Origin: LZORAL124-50-18 sp051208045
Lineage (GTDB): Bacteria > Pseudomonadota > Gammaproteobacteria > Pseudomonadales > Oleiphilaceae
Assembly: GCA_051208045.1 (NCBI GenBank)
Contig: JBPJFY010000008.1
Span: forward strand, 1-64,000
Direction: 5' to 3'
Length of the DNA stretch: 64,000 nucleotides
Shown here: positions 33,896-42,296 of the stretch, piece after piece
Layout: each line of letters starts with the position of its first letter
Position numbering within the stretch: position 1 is the stretch's first letter
The notes under the pieces: generated by a model
The model's input: only the letters and a program-made list of their open reading frames with translations
What the model was told of the DNA's origin: nothing
The model's database searches: none
Made by a program: the position numbers and the translations under genes

Positions 33896-35630
33896 TAGCA
33901 CCGGGCTGTTGTATCAAAAGCTGCTTGCCCATTTGCAGGTGTTGTTTCCAGACTGGGACAAACCCGCGCTGGCAAAGCGATGCCTGCAGGCGATGGCGCT
34001 GAAAGACGATTCTCATGCGCCTGCGCCACACAAAAACCTGTGGAGCGAGGCGGATACCCTGCTGATTACGTATGGCAACAGTCTGGTTGCAGAGGGTGAG
34101 GTACCGTTGCAGACGCTCACCCGGTTTTATGATGAGCACCTGAGCGACGCGATTTCCACTGTGCACATCCTGCCGTTTTTTCCCTACAGTTCGGATGACG
34201 GATTCAGTGTCATGGACTACACCACGGTGAATCCGACGGTCGGCGAGTGGGAGGATGTGACTGCGCTCTCCCGAAAAGCCAAGGTAATGGGTGATCTGGT
34301 GATTAATCATTGCTCCAGCCGCAGCTTATGGTATGAAAACTTCAAAGCCGGGCGTGATCCCGGTCAGCATTACTTTTTTACCGCCGAGCCGGATCTGGAC
34401 ACCAGTGCGGTAGTGCGCCCGCGTACCAGCCCTTTGCTCAAAGAGCAGGAGACGGCTGATGGAACCCGGCATGTGTGGTGTACCTTCAGCCATGATCAGG
34501 TCGATCTCGACTTCCGGAATCCAGACGTTTTGATCGAATTTTTGCAAATTATCCGGCTGTATCTTGATGCGGGCATTCGCTGGTTCCGGTTAGATGCGGT
34601 GGCGTTTCTGTGGAAAGTGCCAGGCACAGCCTGCATCAATCTGCCGGAAACCCACGAGATGATCCGCCTGATGCGATTGCTGATCGAGCACAAAGCACCG
34701 GATGCGGTGATCATCACGGAAACCAACATCCCCAACCACGAAAATCTCACCTATTTCGGGAATGCTAATGAAGCGCACCTGATCTACAACTTCTCGTTAC
34801 CGCCTCTGCTCATTAATACCCTGGTGACGGGCAACAACACCCATTTGAAGAACTGGATGATGTCGATGCCACCGGCACAGGCGGGGACGACCTATTTGAA
34901 CTTCATCGCCTCGCATGATGGTGTCGGATTGCGGCCCACGGAAGGCCTGCTTTCCGAGTGGGAGGTGGAGACGCTGGTGAGCACGCTGCAGCGCTTTGGC
35001 GCTCGGGTGAGCAGCCGCACCGGTACCGATGGCACGAGCAAGCCTTATGAAATCAATGTCAGCCTTTGGAATGCCTTGAAAGGGACGGCCGCGCATGGTC
35101 CGGATCACTGGCAGTTTGCCCGGTTTCTGTGTGCCCACGCCATCATGCTGGCGATGGAGGGGATACCGGCGTTTTACATTCACAGCCTGCTCGGCACCGA
35201 AAACGATGAAGACCGGATTGAGCATACGGGCCAGTTCCGCTCGATCAATCGACACATCTGGTCGATGGCGGCATTGAACGACCGGCTGAGTGATGAGAAA
35301 AGCCACCACGCGCAGGTATTGAAAGCACTGACCCATCTGATCACGGTACGCAAAAAGCAGCCGGCTTTTCATCCGAATGCCACGCAGTTTACGTTGCACA
35401 CCGGGGAGCAGATCTTCGCATTCTGGCGACAGAGTGCGGACCGAAAGCAAAGTATCTTTGCGGTATTTAACATCAGTGATCAGCCGCAGATTCTGAGTTT
35501 ATCCAGCCTGAATCTGATCGCCACGGACGAATGGATTGATCTGGCGACCGGACAACCCTATGAAGACCGCGTAAAATCGATTACTTTGTCGCCTTATCAA
35601 TTTATCTGGTTAAGCAATAAACCGAGATAA
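33885..35630 (+). CDS. GH13_18 sugar phosphorylase, predicted glucosylglycerate phosphorylase
   Basis: 581 residues from ATG 33885, inside the end of gpgS; the open frame 14 codons longer is not used. (beta/alpha)8 family-13 enzyme: VHILPFFPYSSDDGFSVMDY, GDLVINHCSSRSLWYENF, nucleophile Asp about 236 in FRLDAVAFLWK, acid/base Glu about 279 in ITETNIPNHENL, third acid in FIASHDGVGLRPTEG (about 344). This is the sucrose-phosphorylase subfamily, which also contains glucosylglycerate phosphorylase (E. coli YcjM) and sucrose-6-phosphate phosphorylase. With gpgS, the phosphatase, glycerate kinase and pgm in one operon, I predict glucosylglycerate + Pi giving glucose-1-phosphate + D-glycerate. Acceptor specificity cannot be proven from sequence. 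Confidence 0.82.
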   Translation: MSIDSTGLLYQKLLAHLQVLFPDWDKPALAKRCLQAMALKDDSHAPAPHKNLWSEADTLLITYGNSLVAEGEVPLQTLTRFYDEHLSDAISTVHILPFFPYSSDDGFSVMDYTTVNPTVGEWEDVTALSRKAKVMGDLVINHCSSRSLWYENFKAGRDPGQHYFFTAEPDLDTSAVVRPRTSPLLKEQETADGTRHVWCTFSHDQVDLDFRNPDVLIEFLQIIRLYLDAGIRWFRLDAVAFLWKVPGTACINLPETHEMIRLMRLLIEHKAPDAVIITETNIPNHENLTYFGNANEAHLIYNFSLPPLLINTLVTGNNTHLKNWMMSMPPAQAGTTYLNFIASHDGVGLRPTEGLLSEWEVETLVSTLQRFGARVSSRTGTDGTSKPYEINVSLWNALKGTAAHGPDHWQFARFLCAHAIMLAMEGIPAFYIHSLLGTENDEDRIEHTGQFRSINRHIWSMAALNDRLSDEKSHHAQVLKALTHLITVRKKQPAFHPNATQFTLHTGEQIFAFWRQSADRKQSIFAVFNISDQPQILSLSSLNLIATDEWIDLATGQPYEDRVKSITLSPYQFIWLSNKPR

Positions 35631-35665
35631 TCCGTGGATCAGGCAGAACGAGAGTTGATTTGCGC

Positions 35666-36583
35666 ATGGCACTTCCCGTAGATAAAGCGCTGCAAGCGGC
35701 ATTAAATGACGTCATCGAGCAGCATTTTGATGGCGCATTGGTGCGTGTGCCCCAGGTGTACCAGCAGTTTTTTACCTCGCCCGGCTCGATACTCAAACGG
35801 CACTGGCGTCATCGGCGGGATATCCCGGGGGATTTTGTTTCGTTGCCGCGCCAGTTGTGGCACGTCGGAAAGCACTGGGTCAGTCAGATGATGCCGGGGA
35901 AAAAAGCGGCGGATGCGTCCGAAGCTGTGGTGCCTCAGCCCCGGCCTTTGTCCGGTAAAGAACAGGAACTCCATCGGGTGCTGTACGAAGACTTGTTGCA
36001 GTTACCGGCACTGGAGGAGCGACTGCTCAGCGTACTGAGCACACATTCGAGCTCGGTGGCGGAATGCCAGCGCCTGCTCCCCAGCCTGTCAGATACCCAG
36101 CGGCAGGCGGTCAGTACGTTTTTGCAGCAGAAAATGCACCATCTCACCGTGTCCCGGGAAGGGGGGCGAGATATGTTGGCCTTTTTCATGATTGGTCTGA
36201 TCGGGAAGTCGGTGGGCACGGACGTGGTATTCGGCAGTGCCATCGCCACCGGGGGGGCGATCGCGCAAAGTGTGTATCTCGCACAGCAAAGCTGGTGGGG
36301 CGTCTTGTGGGCAAAATGGGCCGGCGTGCCTACCTGGGTGACGGTCAGTGGCGGCGTGGGGGGCGTGTTGGCCGCGGTCGCGGTAGCGCCGTTGTTGTCC
36401 CCGATTGCGGAGCTGGCCATGAATCGCTTACGAGGCGAGCGTTACTTGCGCAAACTGGTGCAGGAAGTGAAAGAAAACAGCCTGCATGGGGGCCGGGATG
36501 GTTTTGATCTGGCGGGCCTGATGGCAGGCTACGCACAAATTGCACCGGATTTACTGGTGCTGCTGAAAAGCCTGGTGCGGTGA
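35666..36583 (+). CDS. Unknown membrane protein in the glucosylglycerate operon
   Basis: 305 residues from ATG 35666 (a TTG two codons earlier is possible). No family recognised. Residues 1-160 are soluble and helical (VYQQFFTSPGSILKRHWRHR, LPRQLWHVGKHW, a stretch of LPALEERLLSVL and FLQQKMHHLT). About 168-260 holds hydrophobic segments rich in Gly/Ala (MLAFFMIGLIGKSVGTDVVF, GSAIATGGAIAQSVYLAQ, VTVSGGVGGVLAAVAVAPLL), then a basic helix (MNRLRGERYLRKLVQEVKEN). It lies between the phosphorylase and pgm with short gaps, so it is very likely co-expressed. Possible roles include regulation of the pathway or of solute release; both are speculation. Confidence 0.75.
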   Translation: MALPVDKALQAALNDVIEQHFDGALVRVPQVYQQFFTSPGSILKRHWRHRRDIPGDFVSLPRQLWHVGKHWVSQMMPGKKAADASEAVVPQPRPLSGKEQELHRVLYEDLLQLPALEERLLSVLSTHSSSVAECQRLLPSLSDTQRQAVSTFLQQKMHHLTVSREGGRDMLAFFMIGLIGKSVGTDVVFGSAIATGGAIAQSVYLAQQSWWGVLWAKWAGVPTWVTVSGGVGGVLAAVAVAPLLSPIAELAMNRLRGERYLRKLVQEVKENSLHGGRDGFDLAGLMAGYAQIAPDLLVLLKSLVR

Positions 36584-36645
36584 GGGGGAATCATCCGTCA
36601 GGGCACAAGAGAGAACTCAGGGACACAATCACAGGGGGAAACCAC

Positions 36646-38322
36646 ATGGCATCTTACGAAACAAGCACCTTAACCACAGCAATTCGCACCGTACCCACAC
36701 GTCCATGTGACGGGCAAAAACCCGGAACGTCCGGCTTGCGTAAAAAAGTGAAAGTGTTTCAGCAGCCGCATTACCTCGAAAACTTCGTACAGGCGGTGTT
36801 TACGGTGGTGCCGGAACGTCACCTGCTGGTGATCGGCGGCGATGGCCGGTTCCATAACGATGTGGCGGTGCAAACCATTGTGCGATTGGCGGTCGCCAAT
36901 GGTTTTGAGCGCTTGCTGATTGGGGAAGCAGGGATCTTATCCACGCCGGCAGTGTCGCATCTCGTGCGAAAGCATCAGGCCGATGGTGCGTTGATTCTGT
37001 CTGCCAGCCATAATCCGGCGGGGCCAGAGGAAGACTTCGGCATCAAATTCAATACCGCGGCGGGGTGCCCGGCACCAGAAAATGTCACCGCAGCCATTTA
37101 CGCGGAAACACAACGCCTCACGGGTTACCTGGCGGCAGACCTGCCTGAGCTGGCCTTGACGTCCGGCGCTCGATACGAAATTGTCAGTGACCTGGGGACC
37201 ACCACGGCCGTGGACGTCGTGAGCGCGGTGTCGGATTATGTCGCCCTGATGCAAACCCTGTTTAACTTCGACGCGTTGCGAACCGGCTTTGCGGATGGCC
37301 GCTTGTCCCTGTGTTTTGATGCCATGCATGCCGTGACCGGCCCTTACGCCAAAGCCGTATTTGAAGACGCCCTGGGCGCAGCTCCGGGCAGTGTGATTAA
37401 TGCCCTGCCCAAACCGGATTTTAACGGGGGCCACCCGGACCCCAACCTGGTACATGCCCATGCCCTGGTGGAACGCATGAATGCGTCGGGTGCGCCTGTA
37501 CTGGGGGCGGCCTCGGATGGGGATGGGGACCGCAACCTCATCCTCGGCCAAGGGTGCTTTGTCAGCCCCAGTGACAGTCTTGCCGCCATCGCACATCACG
37601 CGACCAGGATTCCTCAGTTCTCTGCCGGGCTGACCGGCGTTGCCCGTTCCATGCCCACCAGCACGGCGTTGGATCGTGTCGCCGGGCGATTGGGGATTCC
37701 CTGTTATGAAACTCCGACCGGTTGGAAGTTTTTCGGTAACCTGTTGGATGCCGGTAACATCAATCTCTGCGGCGAGGAGAGCTTCGGCACCAGTGGGGAT
37801 CATGTGCGCGAGAAAGACGGTATTTGGGCCGTGCTGTGCTGGTTAACCCTGATCATCGAAACCGGCAAAACGCCACAGCAACTGTTGGAAGACCTCTGGC
37901 AGACCGATGGCCGCAGCTACTATTGCCGGCATGACTTCGAAGGCATCCCGACGGAACAGGCCGACGCGCTCATGGCGACCTTGACCGAGCGTGTTCAGCA
38001 CGAGGGGGTGGGTACTGTCGCCCCCTTTGAATTATCCACCGCTGATGTGTTCTGCTACACCGATCCTATTGACCATTCCGTTTCAGACCATCAGGGCGTG
38101 CGGTTGATAATGCAATGCGGAAGCCGCATCCTGTTCCGGTTATCCGGCACGGGAACCGACAGCGCCACGCTGCGCGTGTATCTGGAAAAGGTCGCGCCTG
38201 CCGACAGCGGTGCATTGGCGGAAGATACCTTCACCGTCACAGAGCCCTTACGGCAACTGGCGATGCAGGTTGCACAGATTGAGAAATTCACCGGGATGAC
38301 CCAGGCAACCGTGGTAACGTAG
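36646..38322 (+). CDS. pgm: Phosphoglucomutase, alpha-D-glucose type
   Basis: 558 residues from ATG 36646 (CAGGGGG upstream); the frame open to 36580 lacks homology. alpha-D-phosphohexomutase fold with TRPCDGQKPGTSGLRKKV at the start, phospho-Ser (about 118) in LILSASHNPAGPEEDFGIKF, metal loop ASDGDGDRNL (about 290), sugar-binding GEESFGTSGDHVREKDG (about 380) and the phosphate-binding loop RLSGTGTDSATLRVYLEK near the C-terminus. It interconverts glucose-1-phosphate and glucose-6-phosphate. Here it links the phosphorylase product, or UDP-glucose supply, to central metabolism. Last gene of the operon. Confidence 0.94.
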   Translation: MASYETSTLTTAIRTVPTRPCDGQKPGTSGLRKKVKVFQQPHYLENFVQAVFTVVPERHLLVIGGDGRFHNDVAVQTIVRLAVANGFERLLIGEAGILSTPAVSHLVRKHQADGALILSASHNPAGPEEDFGIKFNTAAGCPAPENVTAAIYAETQRLTGYLAADLPELALTSGARYEIVSDLGTTTAVDVVSAVSDYVALMQTLFNFDALRTGFADGRLSLCFDAMHAVTGPYAKAVFEDALGAAPGSVINALPKPDFNGGHPDPNLVHAHALVERMNASGAPVLGAASDGDGDRNLILGQGCFVSPSDSLAAIAHHATRIPQFSAGLTGVARSMPTSTALDRVAGRLGIPCYETPTGWKFFGNLLDAGNINLCGEESFGTSGDHVREKDGIWAVLCWLTLIIETGKTPQQLLEDLWQTDGRSYYCRHDFEGIPTEQADALMATLTERVQHEGVGTVAPFELSTADVFCYTDPIDHSVSDHQGVRLIMQCGSRILFRLSGTGTDSATLRVYLEKVAPADSGALAEDTFTVTEPLRQLAMQVAQIEKFTGMTQATVVT

Positions 38323-38443
38323 GGTGAGGCGGCTGTGAATAGCTCGTTTGGCTGCACGAATCGGAAGTATTCGGACACGGATTACTTTGGTAAAATAAAT
38401 GCTCCGGCTAACAAACCGTTAGCTCCTATCTGGAATTCAGTGC

Positions 38444-39145
38444 GTGGTTAAAATTGTATTTACTCTCGGAATATTATATCTATCTGGGCTTGTGATGGCT
38501 GATGTAAATGCTGGAATCGAAGCATACAACAAAGGCGATTTCTCAGCTGCTTTCGACGAGTTCAAAAAGGCGTCCGATTCAGGTGATTCTTTTGGGGTCC
38601 ATTTGCTGGCCAGTCTTTATTATCAAGGTCATGGTGTGGAGAAAAGTATACCCAAAGCGGTAGCTTTGTTTGAACGTGCAGCAAGTCATGGATACCCCGC
38701 AGCACACGCTAATCTTGGCCTCATGTACCATTCAGGGGATGGCGTGAAGCCTGATTCGAAAAAGGCAATATTCCACTACACTGAAGCCGCTAAAACCGGC
38801 GATTTTCAGTCATCGTTTAACCTTGGACAAATATATAGAAAAGGGTGGCTTGATGTTTCACCGTCCAACGAGAAAGCAGTCGCTTTTTATCGCTTTGGTG
38901 CTGAATATGGGCACGTGCCTAGTGTCAATGAATATGCCTTGATGTTTGCACAGGGCCTAGGAGTGCCAAACGACTTTGTAGAGTCGTACGCCTGGATGCA
39001 GTTTGCTGCGAATCAGGGGGACTCATCTGCAGCTAAGAATCTTGCTCAGCTGGTGGAAATACTGGAAAGCCAAGGGAATCTTGAGTTGGCAAAATCACGC
39101 GCTATCACAGTAAATGAAAATATAACAAAAAAAGGCGCAGAGTAA
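38444..39145 (+). CDS. Sel1-repeat protein with signal peptide
   Basis: 233 residues starting at GTG 38444. Signal peptide VKIVFTLGILYLSGLVMA, then Sel1/TPR-like repeats of about 36 residues: ASLYYQGHGVEKSIPKAVAL, LGLMYHSGDGVKPDSKKAIF, GQIYRKGWLDVSPSNEKAVA, ALMFAQGLGVPNDFVESYAW. Sel1 repeats mediate protein-protein contacts, often in the periplasm. AT-rich relative to pgm just upstream; first gene of an all-plus-strand block of small genes that ends near 40.8 kb. The 5' flank contains the 6-bp-arm dyad GCTAAC-AAACC-GTTAGC. Confidence 0.8.
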   Translation: MVKIVFTLGILYLSGLVMADVNAGIEAYNKGDFSAAFDEFKKASDSGDSFGVHLLASLYYQGHGVEKSIPKAVALFERAASHGYPAAHANLGLMYHSGDGVKPDSKKAIFHYTEAAKTGDFQSSFNLGQIYRKGWLDVSPSNEKAVAFYRFGAEYGHVPSVNEYALMFAQGLGVPNDFVESYAWMQFAANQGDSSAAKNLAQLVEILESQGNLELAKSRAITVNENITKKGAE

Positions 39146-39193
39146 GAACTAACAATTTGCCGGTAAATAAGGCGTTATACACTTGGGTGTTGA

Positions 39194-39685
39194 ATGATAA
39201 GGTTTGATCAAGGAAACAGCCGCTTCAATTTCCGAAGTGTTGCCGTCATCGTTCATGAGGAGCATTTGCTTGTTCATCGAAACGTGAAAGACGATTTCTG
39301 GGCTTTACCTGGGGGAAGAGTTGAGTTTTTCGAAAACACTGACCAAACGTTAATTCGTGAAATTGATGAAGAACTCGGTTACTCCACCAAGGTGATAAGG
39401 CCTCTTTGGTATGTAGAAAACTTCTTTGAATACGACAAACGGTTGTTTCACGAAGTATCCACCTACTATCTCACCAAGCTCACCAACGATGTTTCGTTTG
39501 AGTTTGAAAAAGAGTTTAACGGCATTGAATCGGATGCCGATCTCATCTTCAAATGGATCCCGCTTGAGAATATTGCTGGGTGTCAACTGAAGCCAGAGTT
39601 TTTGAAATCTAAGCTACACCCATTACCAGGCACAACCGAGTTTGTGCAAGTAAACGAGCTTGGTGAAAACAGGGTCCAGCGGTAA
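39194..39685 (+). CDS. Nudix hydrolase
   Basis: 163 residues, ATG 39194. The Nudix box is complete: GGRVEFFENTDQTLIREIDE followed by ELGY. Preceding strands SVAVIVHEEHLLVHRNVKDD and FWALPGG are typical of ADP-ribose or nucleotide-type Nudix enzymes. The substrate is unknown. AT-rich, 48 bases behind the Sel1 gene. Confidence 0.85.
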   Translation: MIRFDQGNSRFNFRSVAVIVHEEHLLVHRNVKDDFWALPGGRVEFFENTDQTLIREIDEELGYSTKVIRPLWYVENFFEYDKRLFHEVSTYYLTKLTNDVSFEFEKEFNGIESDADLIFKWIPLENIAGCQLKPEFLKSKLHPLPGTTEFVQVNELGENRVQR

Positions 39686-39753
39686 CCAAAAAGCTCGCTG
39701 CGCTCGGTACTATTTTTGTGGAGGATGCCAATGAGCGCTGGTTTGAAAGTGTT

Positions 39754-40332
39754 ATGACGTATCCAGCTTATTTACAGTGCACTGAATGTGGGTACAAACT
39801 AAAATTTCCCTCAACAGATAGATCGTATTACTTGGGTGATGGTGTGCCCAATGTGGTGGCAGATGATCAAATCCTAGTTCTACTTTTAAAGCCCTGTTGG
39901 TGTTTTAACTGTAACTCTCCATCATGGATTGAAGACATTCCAGAGATTGATGTTCTTGAAAGGCTGTGGCTAGCAGTAAAATCTGGGCAAGAAATTCAAT
40001 ATCCAGTGTACAGCCAATTTATAGGCTTAGAGGAAACACATAGCTTACTAAGCCAGTATATTGAATTGAGCATGAATCGAGGATTGGGGCGGCATTGCAT
40101 TATTTGTAATGGGAGTAATCACATTGTATTAGATGGAAATCCCGTGAAACTTAGGCATGAATATTGTGATTATGGTGTATACAAGCCTGTGTACACCATA
40201 TCTAGTTGTAACGGTCCGATGAAAAAACTGATGTACAATTTAGAAGGTAAACTTATGGGTAGCTTAGGCCATTGGGTGGAGGAGTTGAACGGCTGGAATT
40301 TTTATCCGGTTGTAGATGGTGAGCAATCCTAA
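39754..40332 (+). CDS. Hypothetical Cys-rich protein, possible zinc-ribbon
   Basis: 192 residues if begun at ATG 39754 (MTYPAYLQCTECGYKLKFPS); the frame extends to GTG 39718 without an SD. Metal-binding-type pairs are CTEC near the start, CWCFNC at about 47-52 and CIIC (about 125). The rest (DIPEIDVLERLWLAVKSGQE, HSLLSQYIELSMNRGLGRH) shows no family I know. A tiny frame of eight codons starting at 39731, preceded by GGAGG, ends TTATGA across this ATG, so translation may be coupled to a leader peptide. AT-rich; probably horizontally acquired. Confidence 0.6.
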   Translation: MTYPAYLQCTECGYKLKFPSTDRSYYLGDGVPNVVADDQILVLLLKPCWCFNCNSPSWIEDIPEIDVLERLWLAVKSGQEIQYPVYSQFIGLEETHSLLSQYIELSMNRGLGRHCIICNGSNHIVLDGNPVKLRHEYCDYGVYKPVYTISSCNGPMKKLMYNLEGKLMGSLGHWVEELNGWNFYPVVDGEQS

Positions 40333-40436
40333 GCACGAAGCTATTGCGGTAACCATTTGCAGGTAAGGTTATGAATTTTAGCTAGTCTCGATACGTGATA
40401 TAGGCGCGAGAAAACAACGAGGATTCAATTTTCGTT

Positions 40437-40814
40437 ATGAATAAAAAATCTACCTTCGATCAGGTTCGGGCCGAACAGCTGAATTACAATGCCAAGCGAG
40501 CTTCTGGCTATCGAGAGCGGGCGCTCAAGCTTTTTCCTCATATTTGTGGTCGCTGTGGGCGGGCGTTTGCTGGCAAGAATCTATCCGAGTTAACCGTGCA
40601 CCATATCGATCACGACCATGATAACAACCCGCCAGATGGCAGTAACTGGGAGTTATTATGCCTCTATTGCCACGATGAAGAGCACGCCAAATTCGAAAAT
40701 CTCGTGCGTTATGGCAGCAGGAAAGAGAGCGGGCAAGCCCCGGCAACCTTCAACCCGTTTGCTGATTTGAAGGAAAAGATGGAATTACAAGAAAAGATGG
40801 ATAAAAAACAGTAG
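40437..40814 (+). CDS. yajD: HNH nuclease family protein YajD
   Basis: 125 residues, ATG 40437. HNH/zinc motif: HICGRCGRAFAG (Cys pair), LTVHHIDHDHDNNPPDGSNW (HNH core) and LLCLYCHDEEHAKF (second Cys pair). The arrangement and small size match the YajD family of gammaproteobacteria, a predicted nuclease with no firmly established role. The C-terminus is a charged Lys/Glu helix. Confidence 0.88.
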   Translation: MNKKSTFDQVRAEQLNYNAKRASGYRERALKLFPHICGRCGRAFAGKNLSELTVHHIDHDHDNNPPDGSNWELLCLYCHDEEHAKFENLVRYGSRKESGQAPATFNPFADLKEKMELQEKMDKKQ

Positions 40815-40909
40815 CTCGGTGGCGCATCTATATCAACTATGTGCAAGCCGGTTGGTGTATATAATGGACGCGAGATTACCTTCGGGATTTCTGTAAGCTT
40901 CGTTTTACA

Positions 40910-40942
40910 GCCGCCCTGTGTTTTCTATACCACCAGGGCGGC
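40910..40942. terminator. Strong hairpin between convergent yajD and the DUF4214 gene
   Basis: GCCGCCCTG (40910-40918) pairs with CAGGGCGGC (40934-40942), a 9-bp GC-rich stem with a 15-base loop, lying between two converging genes. Neither side has a clean U-run, so it may be a weak bidirectional or Rho-aided terminator. Confidence 0.45.
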
Positions 40943-40953
40943 ACGCCAAACCG

Positions 40954-42045
40954 TTACAATTCCATGTAGTAGGAGGAATCCAGCAAGCCATTCTCCAGGA
41001 GCACGACCAGGGTGGTGTAGCCATCGTTAATCGCCCACTGGTACTCCGTGAAATCACCGAACGAGAACATCATTACGCCAGCGCAGCCGATGGTGTTTTC
41101 AATCGTCGCCAGAGTCATGCCGGCACTCAGTTTGTCTGCATTGGCCTGATTTACGTTGTCATCTGTGCACGTGGAGCCCGCAACCGGATCGATCAGGCCG
41201 GCAAAGTTGATGAAGGAGGCGTCGATCAATCCGGTGTTGTCAAAATACACGGAGATGACCGGGTCAAAATCGCCTGATGTCCACTCATAGTTTACCCGGT
41301 CACCGGAAGACGATCTGAGTTCTCCGGCACACCCCAGAATGGCTTCGACGGTTTGCAGGTTCATGCCCAGTTGCAGCTGTGCTTCTTTCTCTGCGGTCAC
41401 CTGGCCTGGGGAACACGTGCCCTGTTCCATGTCGCCGAACTCGATCAACCGGTCAATCCCGCTGCATGCCTGGCTGACGGCCTGTGCGTCATGCCCGGTA
41501 TTCATGAGAATGGTGATGAGCGCTTCGCTGTCTACGCGGGGGTAAGACAGCAGTTCACTTTGGGTGACGTAGTGCTGAGCAATGGTGAGTCGTGCTTGTA
41601 CTGTGAGGGCATCGTCCCCTTGTGCACCAGCCAGAATATCGAGCGCTATGTTCTGGAGTGAGCGTTCACCAGACTGAAGCGCCTGGGTATACCATTCGAG
41701 CCCGGCCGTATCCGGCTGGCGTTTAAACAATTGATCATACAGATTAGTGATCAAGGCCGAAGGCGCCATGCCGCCAAAGCGTTCCACGTATTCCTGTGAG
41801 GTGCCAAAGGGCTCAATGATGCTGCGCAAATCATTGTTGGCGTCCGACAGCTGTTGTACCCAATAAGCGAGGCCAAGTGCATCCGCAGGTCGACCATAGT
41901 AAGCGATGTAGGCTTCCAGCACGCGGTTTTCAGGGTCGGTAAACCCGCGGGAGGTACAGCTGGCAATAGCGGCTTCAATGGTAATCAGGCAGGAAAAAAC
42001 GACGAGCAGCGCGTACTGAACCGCGCGCGTAAGAGCGTGAGTCAT
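40954..42045 (-). CDS. Secreted DUF4214-type protein with two C-terminal BamE/BLIP-like repeats
   Basis: 363 residues, ATG 42045. Signal peptide (YALLVVFSCLITIEAAIASC). About 32-150 holds DUF4214-like repeats seen in S-layer and hemolysin-type surface proteins: VLEAYIAYYGRPADALGLAY, FGTSQEYVERFGG and LYDQLFKRQPDTAGLEWYTQ. Two related modules follow: QLQLGMNLQTVEAILGCAGE and DKLSAGMTLATIENTIGCAG, each with a paired Cys, a WTSGD/WAIND-like strand and a YFDN/LLENG end, like the SmpA/BamE/BLIP fold. The combination suggests a periplasmic or surface binding protein. Function unknown. Confidence 0.7.
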   Translation of the reverse strand: MTHALTRAVQYALLVVFSCLITIEAAIASCTSRGFTDPENRVLEAYIAYYGRPADALGLAYWVQQLSDANNDLRSIIEPFGTSQEYVERFGGMAPSALITNLYDQLFKRQPDTAGLEWYTQALQSGERSLQNIALDILAGAQGDDALTVQARLTIAQHYVTQSELLSYPRVDSEALITILMNTGHDAQAVSQACSGIDRLIEFGDMEQGTCSPGQVTAEKEAQLQLGMNLQTVEAILGCAGELRSSSGDRVNYEWTSGDFDPVISVYFDNTGLIDASFINFAGLIDPVAGSTCTDDNVNQANADKLSAGMTLATIENTIGCAGVMMFSFGDFTEYQWAINDGYTTLVVLLENGLLDSSYYMEL

Positions 42046-42296
42046 AAACAGTTCCTTTGTTTAAAAAATTATGTGTGCGCTTCCTAGCGCGTCGCGGAGT
42101 GTACCACGTTGCTTGCGTCTTGTAACCTTCCGCACCGGCTGTGCTGCAGCGCTTTGGGGTCACGGGTGTTTGGCGTTCCTGCGGGCAACGTGGGATAATA
42201 CGCGCGCTGGCGTTTGCAGAGATTGAGTGCATTGAATCAAGCCGCTTAGTTCAGGGGAAAGCGGTTTCGTTGAATTCATTACCAAGGGCAATTGCC

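Noticed and set aside
38323..39193. True integron attC sites around the Sel1 gene
   Set aside because: The dyads do not fit RYYYAAC/GTTRRRY fully and no integrase is present; kept only as a hypothesis in the findings.
42046..42296. Spacer before NDH-2 examined for a longer N-terminus or small RNA
   Set aside because: The open frame upstream of ATG 42297 lacks homology and no clear structure was found.
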